A program made the position numbers and the translations under genes. The notes under the pieces were generated by a model. It worked only from the letters and a program-made list of their open reading frames with translations, did not search any database and was not told the origin of the DNA. Below are positions 61,515 to 64,000 of a stretch of DNA of 64,000 nucleotides, one piece after another. The stretch is from Mycolicibacterium arenosum (GTDB lineage Bacteria > Actinomycetota > Actinomycetes > Mycobacteriales > Mycobacteriaceae), in assembly GCF_024320865.1 (NCBI RefSeq), contig NZ_JANDBD010000012.1, forward strand, positions 180,792-244,791, written 5' to 3'. Position 1 is the stretch's first letter; the number at the start of each line of letters is the position of its first letter.

Positions 61515-61570
61515 TCCAGACTGGCTCTCCGTCGCGGGTAGTCGCGATGCGCTGGTCTGAATTCACACAG
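61501..61570 (+). promoter_or_regulatory. leuA attenuator region
   Basis: GCGACGGAG (61501-61509) pairs with CTCCGTCGC (61527-61535) and, within it, AGTCTG (61508-61513) with CAGACT (61517-61522); the stem includes the leader stop codon. A GTCTG further down (near 61555) can pair with CAGAC at 61517-61521 or with a CAGAC just after it, giving alternative folds. Confidence 0.55.
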
Positions 61571-61589
61571 ACGAACCGGAGCCACCTCA

Positions 61590-63410
61590 ATGACCACGTA
61601 TTCGAAGCCCTCGGCTGACTCGCCCGACGCCTTCAATTCCGCACGCACCATCTCCACCCCTGCCGGCCCGGCCAATCCCGGCCAGCCCGCGTGGAACACC
61701 CAGAAGACCACCCAGATGCCGGTGGGCCGCTATCGCACCTTCGCCGAAGAGGTGGAGAACGTCGCGCTGCCCGACCGCACCTGGCCCGACAAGGTCTCGA
61801 CCGTTGCGCCGATGTGGTGTGCAGTCGATCTGCGCGACGGTAATCAGGCGCTCATCGATCCGATGAGCCCGCAGCGTAAGCGCCGCATGTTCGACCTGCT
61901 GGTCCGCATGGGCTACAAGGAGATCGAGGTCGGCTTCCCGTCGGCGAGCCAGACCGACTTCGACTTCGTCCGCGAGATCATCGAGCAGGGTGCGGTACCC
62001 GACGACGTCACCATCCAGGTGCTGACGCAGTGCCGTCCGGAACTGATCACCAGGACGTTCGAAGCCTGCGCGGGCGCGCCGCGGGCCATCGTGCACTTCT
62101 ACAACTCGACGTCGATCCTGCAACGCCGCGTGGTGTTCCGCGCCGATCGCGAGGCGGTCAAGAAGATCGCGACCGACGGCGCCAGGATGTGCGTCGACGA
62201 GGCGAAGAAGTACCCGGACACCAAGTGGCGCTTCGAGTACAGCCCGGAGTCCTACACCGGTACCGAGCTGGAGTACGCGGTCGACGTCTGCAACGCCGTC
62301 GCCGAGATCGTCCAGCCGACGCCCGAGGTGCCGCTGATCGTCAACCTGCCCGCCACCGTCGAGATGGCGACGCCCAACGTGTACGCCGACTCGATCGAGT
62401 GGATGAACCGCCACCTGGCACCGCGGGACTCGATCATCCTGAGCCTTCACCCGCACAACGATCGCGGAACCGCCGTCGCCGCAGCCGAATTGGGCTACCA
62501 GGCCGGTGCGGACCGCATCGAGGGCTGCCTGTTCGGCAACGGCGAGCGCACCGGCAACGTGTGCCTGGTGACGCTGGGCCTGAACCTGTTCAGCCGCGGC
62601 GTGGATCCTCAGGTCGACTTCTCGAACATCGACGAGATCCGCCGCACCGTGGAGTACTGCAACCAGCTGCCGGTGCACGAGCGGCATCCGTACGGCGGCG
62701 ACCTGGTGTACACCGCCTTCTCGGGTAGTCACCAGGACGCGATCAACAAGGGCCTGGACGCGATGAAAGTCGCTGCCGACGAAGCGGATTCGGACGTCGA
62801 CGACATGCTCTGGCAGGTCCCCTACCTGCCGATCGATCCGAAGGACGTCGGCCGCACGTACGAGGCCGTCATCCGGGTGAACTCGCAGTCCGGCAAGGGC
62901 GGCGTCGCCTACATCATGAAGGCCGACCACGGACTGGCGCTGCCGCGACGGCTGCAGATCGAGTTCAGCCAGGCGATTCAGAAGCTCACCGACGGCGAGG
63001 GCGGCGAGGTGTCGCCCAAGGAGATGTGGGACGTCTTCGCCGAGGAGTACCTGTCCCCCGTTCGTCCGCTGGAGCGCATGCGGCAGAAGGTCGACGCGGC
63101 CGAGGTCGACGGCGGCACCGACACCATCACCGCAGTGGTGAAGGTCGACGGCGAGGAACGCGAGATCGTCGGCGCGGGCAACGGTCCGCTGGCGGCGTTC
63201 GTCGACGCGTTGGGCGCCATCGGCTTCGACGTCTCGGTGCTGGACTACTCCGAGCACGCGCTCTCGGCGGGCGAGGAGGCGCAGGCGGCCGCGTACGTCG
63301 AGGCGTCGATCGGCGGCCGCACCGTGTGGGGCGTCGGCATCGCCACGTCGATCACGACCGCGTCGCTACGAGCGGTGGTATCGGCGGTCAACCGGGCGGC
63401 CCGCGGCTAA
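61590..63410 (+). CDS. leuA: 2-isopropylmalate synthase
   Basis: 606 residues from ATG 61590. It condenses acetyl-CoA with 2-ketoisovalerate, the first committed step of leucine synthesis. HMGL-type barrel: APMWCAVDLRDGNQALIDPMSPQRKRRMFDLLVRMGYKEIEVGFPSASQTDFDFVRE, metal HxH in SLHPHNDRGTAVAAAELG, and FGNGERTGNVCLVTLGLNLF; the C-terminal LeuA dimer domain (VVKVDGEEREIVGAGNGPLAAFVDALGAIGFDVSVLDYSEHAL) mediates leucine feedback. Shorter than M. tuberculosis LeuA (644), whose extra length is a tandem repeat not seen here. Confidence 0.96.
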   Translation: MTTYSKPSADSPDAFNSARTISTPAGPANPGQPAWNTQKTTQMPVGRYRTFAEEVENVALPDRTWPDKVSTVAPMWCAVDLRDGNQALIDPMSPQRKRRMFDLLVRMGYKEIEVGFPSASQTDFDFVREIIEQGAVPDDVTIQVLTQCRPELITRTFEACAGAPRAIVHFYNSTSILQRRVVFRADREAVKKIATDGARMCVDEAKKYPDTKWRFEYSPESYTGTELEYAVDVCNAVAEIVQPTPEVPLIVNLPATVEMATPNVYADSIEWMNRHLAPRDSIILSLHPHNDRGTAVAAAELGYQAGADRIEGCLFGNGERTGNVCLVTLGLNLFSRGVDPQVDFSNIDEIRRTVEYCNQLPVHERHPYGGDLVYTAFSGSHQDAINKGLDAMKVAADEADSDVDDMLWQVPYLPIDPKDVGRTYEAVIRVNSQSGKGGVAYIMKADHGLALPRRLQIEFSQAIQKLTDGEGGEVSPKEMWDVFAEEYLSPVRPLERMRQKVDAAEVDGGTDTITAVVKVDGEEREIVGAGNGPLAAFVDALGAIGFDVSVLDYSEHALSAGEEAQAAAYVEASIGGRTVWGVGIATSITTASLRAVVSAVNRAARG

Positions 63411-63418
63411 ACTGACGG

Positions 63419-63437
63419 CTACGTCAAATCGACGTAG
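63419..63437 (+). terminator. Small hairpin after leuA
   Basis: CTACGTC (63419-63425), AAATC, GACGTAG (63431-63437), starting 9 nt after the leuA stop. Short stem, no T-run. Confidence 0.4.
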
Positions 63438-63497
63438 TGAGCAGTGCTTGCAGAAGCTTCGCGCAAGCGCTCATCAGTGGTTGAGGAGTAGCCGCTC

Positions 63498-63881
63498 GTG
63501 TGGAGTTCGTTCTGGAGTTTCCTGTGGTCGACGATCGTCATCTTCGCGTTCATCGCGTACCTGATGATCCTGTTCAACATCCTCACCGACCTGTTCTGGC
63601 GTGATCACCAGACCAAGGGTGTGGTGAAGGCGGTGTGGGTGGTGTTCCTGATCGTCTTCCCGTACCTCACGGCGCTGGTCTACCTGATCGCACGCGGTGA
63701 CGGCATGGCCTTGCGGGGTCGCGAGGCGGCGGCAGCGGCCAAACAGCAGACCGACGACTACATCAAGCAGGCCGCAGGACGCTCGCCCGCGCAGGAGATC
63801 GCCCACGCGAAGGAACTTCTCGATGCGGGCACCATCACCCAGAGCGACTTCGATTCGTTGAAGACCAAGGCGCTCACCTAG
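63498..63881 (+). CDS. Small membrane protein with PLDc_N-type helices and C-terminal SHOCT domain
   Basis: 127 residues from GTG 63498 (GGAG-type site upstream). Two N-terminal membrane helices (SFLWSTIVIFAFIAYLMILFNILTDLFW and AVWVVFLIVFPYLTALVYLIARG) are followed by an Ala/Gln-rich linker and a SHOCT motif (SPAQEIAHAKELLDAGTITQSDFDSLKTKAL), a short oligomerisation module at C termini. A common mycobacterial small protein of unknown function, sometimes linked to stress or cell-envelope regulons. Confidence 0.82.
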   Translation: MWSSFWSFLWSTIVIFAFIAYLMILFNILTDLFWRDHQTKGVVKAVWVVFLIVFPYLTALVYLIARGDGMALRGREAAAAAKQQTDDYIKQAAGRSPAQEIAHAKELLDAGTITQSDFDSLKTKALT

Positions 63882-63926
63882 GTGTACTGACCACGGACGT
63901 TGGTGACGGCGTGGTGAGGTGACAAG

Positions 63927-64000
63927 ACGAAGACCTCCGGGTGAAGTGCGAGCTGTCTAGGAACGCACCAACTCACCTCGGAGGTCTTCGTGGTTCACCG
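63927..64000 (+). mobile_element. Left end of a probable IS481-family insertion sequence (truncated by the window edge)
   Basis: A GTG at 63990 with GGAGG 8 nt upstream opens V-H-R, the usual start of one group of IS481-type transposases (MVHRNA...). TGTCTAGG (63954-63961) contains CTAG, a favoured target core of this family. ACGAAGACCTCC (63927-63938) is the exact complement of GGAGGTCTTCGT (63980-63991) over the ribosome site. Only 11 nt of the gene are visible, so the family is a guess. Confidence 0.45.

Overview
The window is high-GC actinobacterial DNA. Gene content and order match a rapidly growing mycobacterium (Mycolicibacterium / M. smegmatis-like, or a close relative). Diagnostic features are: the Rv3688c-Rv3696c-type block (YqeY, GYP-rich membrane protein, DUF4129, DUF4350, MoxR, DUF58, SpoIIM, RDD); the ergothioneine operon egtABCDE; asd-ask; leuA; lfrR-lfrA, a pair best known from M. 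smegmatis; the methanol oxidase gene mno; and many promoters of the form TANNNT about 7 nt before an ATG or GTG, i.e. leaderless mRNAs. No rRNA, tRNA or CRISPR array was seen. Gene names and Rv homologies come from memory of family features, not from a search.

Layout: 1-7837, YqeY and the MoxR/DUF58 membrane operon, then SpoIIM and RDD membrane proteins. 7838-18898, an accessory-looking stretch of regulator/effector pairs: LfrR/LfrA drug efflux with a perfect operator, DUF1772, AraC regulator, cation/H+ antiporter, carotenoid oxygenase divergent from a GntR regulator, an NCS1 permease, two PadR regulators with palindromes in front, and an aldo/keto reductase. 18903-24615, glpK, a secreted protein, an Rv3699-like methyltransferase, an MHS transporter and an Rv3698-like GCS2 ligase. 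24714-32889, an alcohol-oxidation island: mycofactocin glycan methyltransferase MftM, the two-component pair MnoR/MnoS behind an iron-type alcohol dehydrogenase, and mno followed by a CoxD-like ATPase and a CoxE-like VWA protein. The two dehydrogenase genes share an upstream motif that may be the MnoR operator.

33051-38384 is egtABCDE, five genes overlapping end to start. 38441-47636 is a stress block: a secreted sensor-domain protein with Ohr, the zinc-free (C-) ribosomal protein genes with the hibernation factor Mrf behind a divergent promoter carrying two Zur boxes, a monofunctional catalase, and furA-katG behind a FurA box. 48007-53708 holds DUF4185, asd, ask, a nitroreductase and two envelope proteins.

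53912-61353 is a nitrogen cluster: amtB behind GlnR-like boxes, a type III glutamine synthetase-like enzyme, a three-subunit glutamate-synthase-like enzyme (GlxBCD/MgsABC type), a sarcosine-oxidase-like FAD enzyme and an XRE-cupin regulator. It is closed by a 24-bp-arm hairpin. leuA follows behind a Leu-codon leader peptide and attenuator. The window ends in a small SHOCT membrane protein and the left edge of an apparent IS481-type insertion sequence.

Functionally, the middle of the window joins C1/alcohol oxidation (Mno, MftM, MnoSR), thiol and peroxide defence (ergothioneine, Ohr, KatA, KatG/FurA) and metal-starvation ribosome remodelling (Zur).
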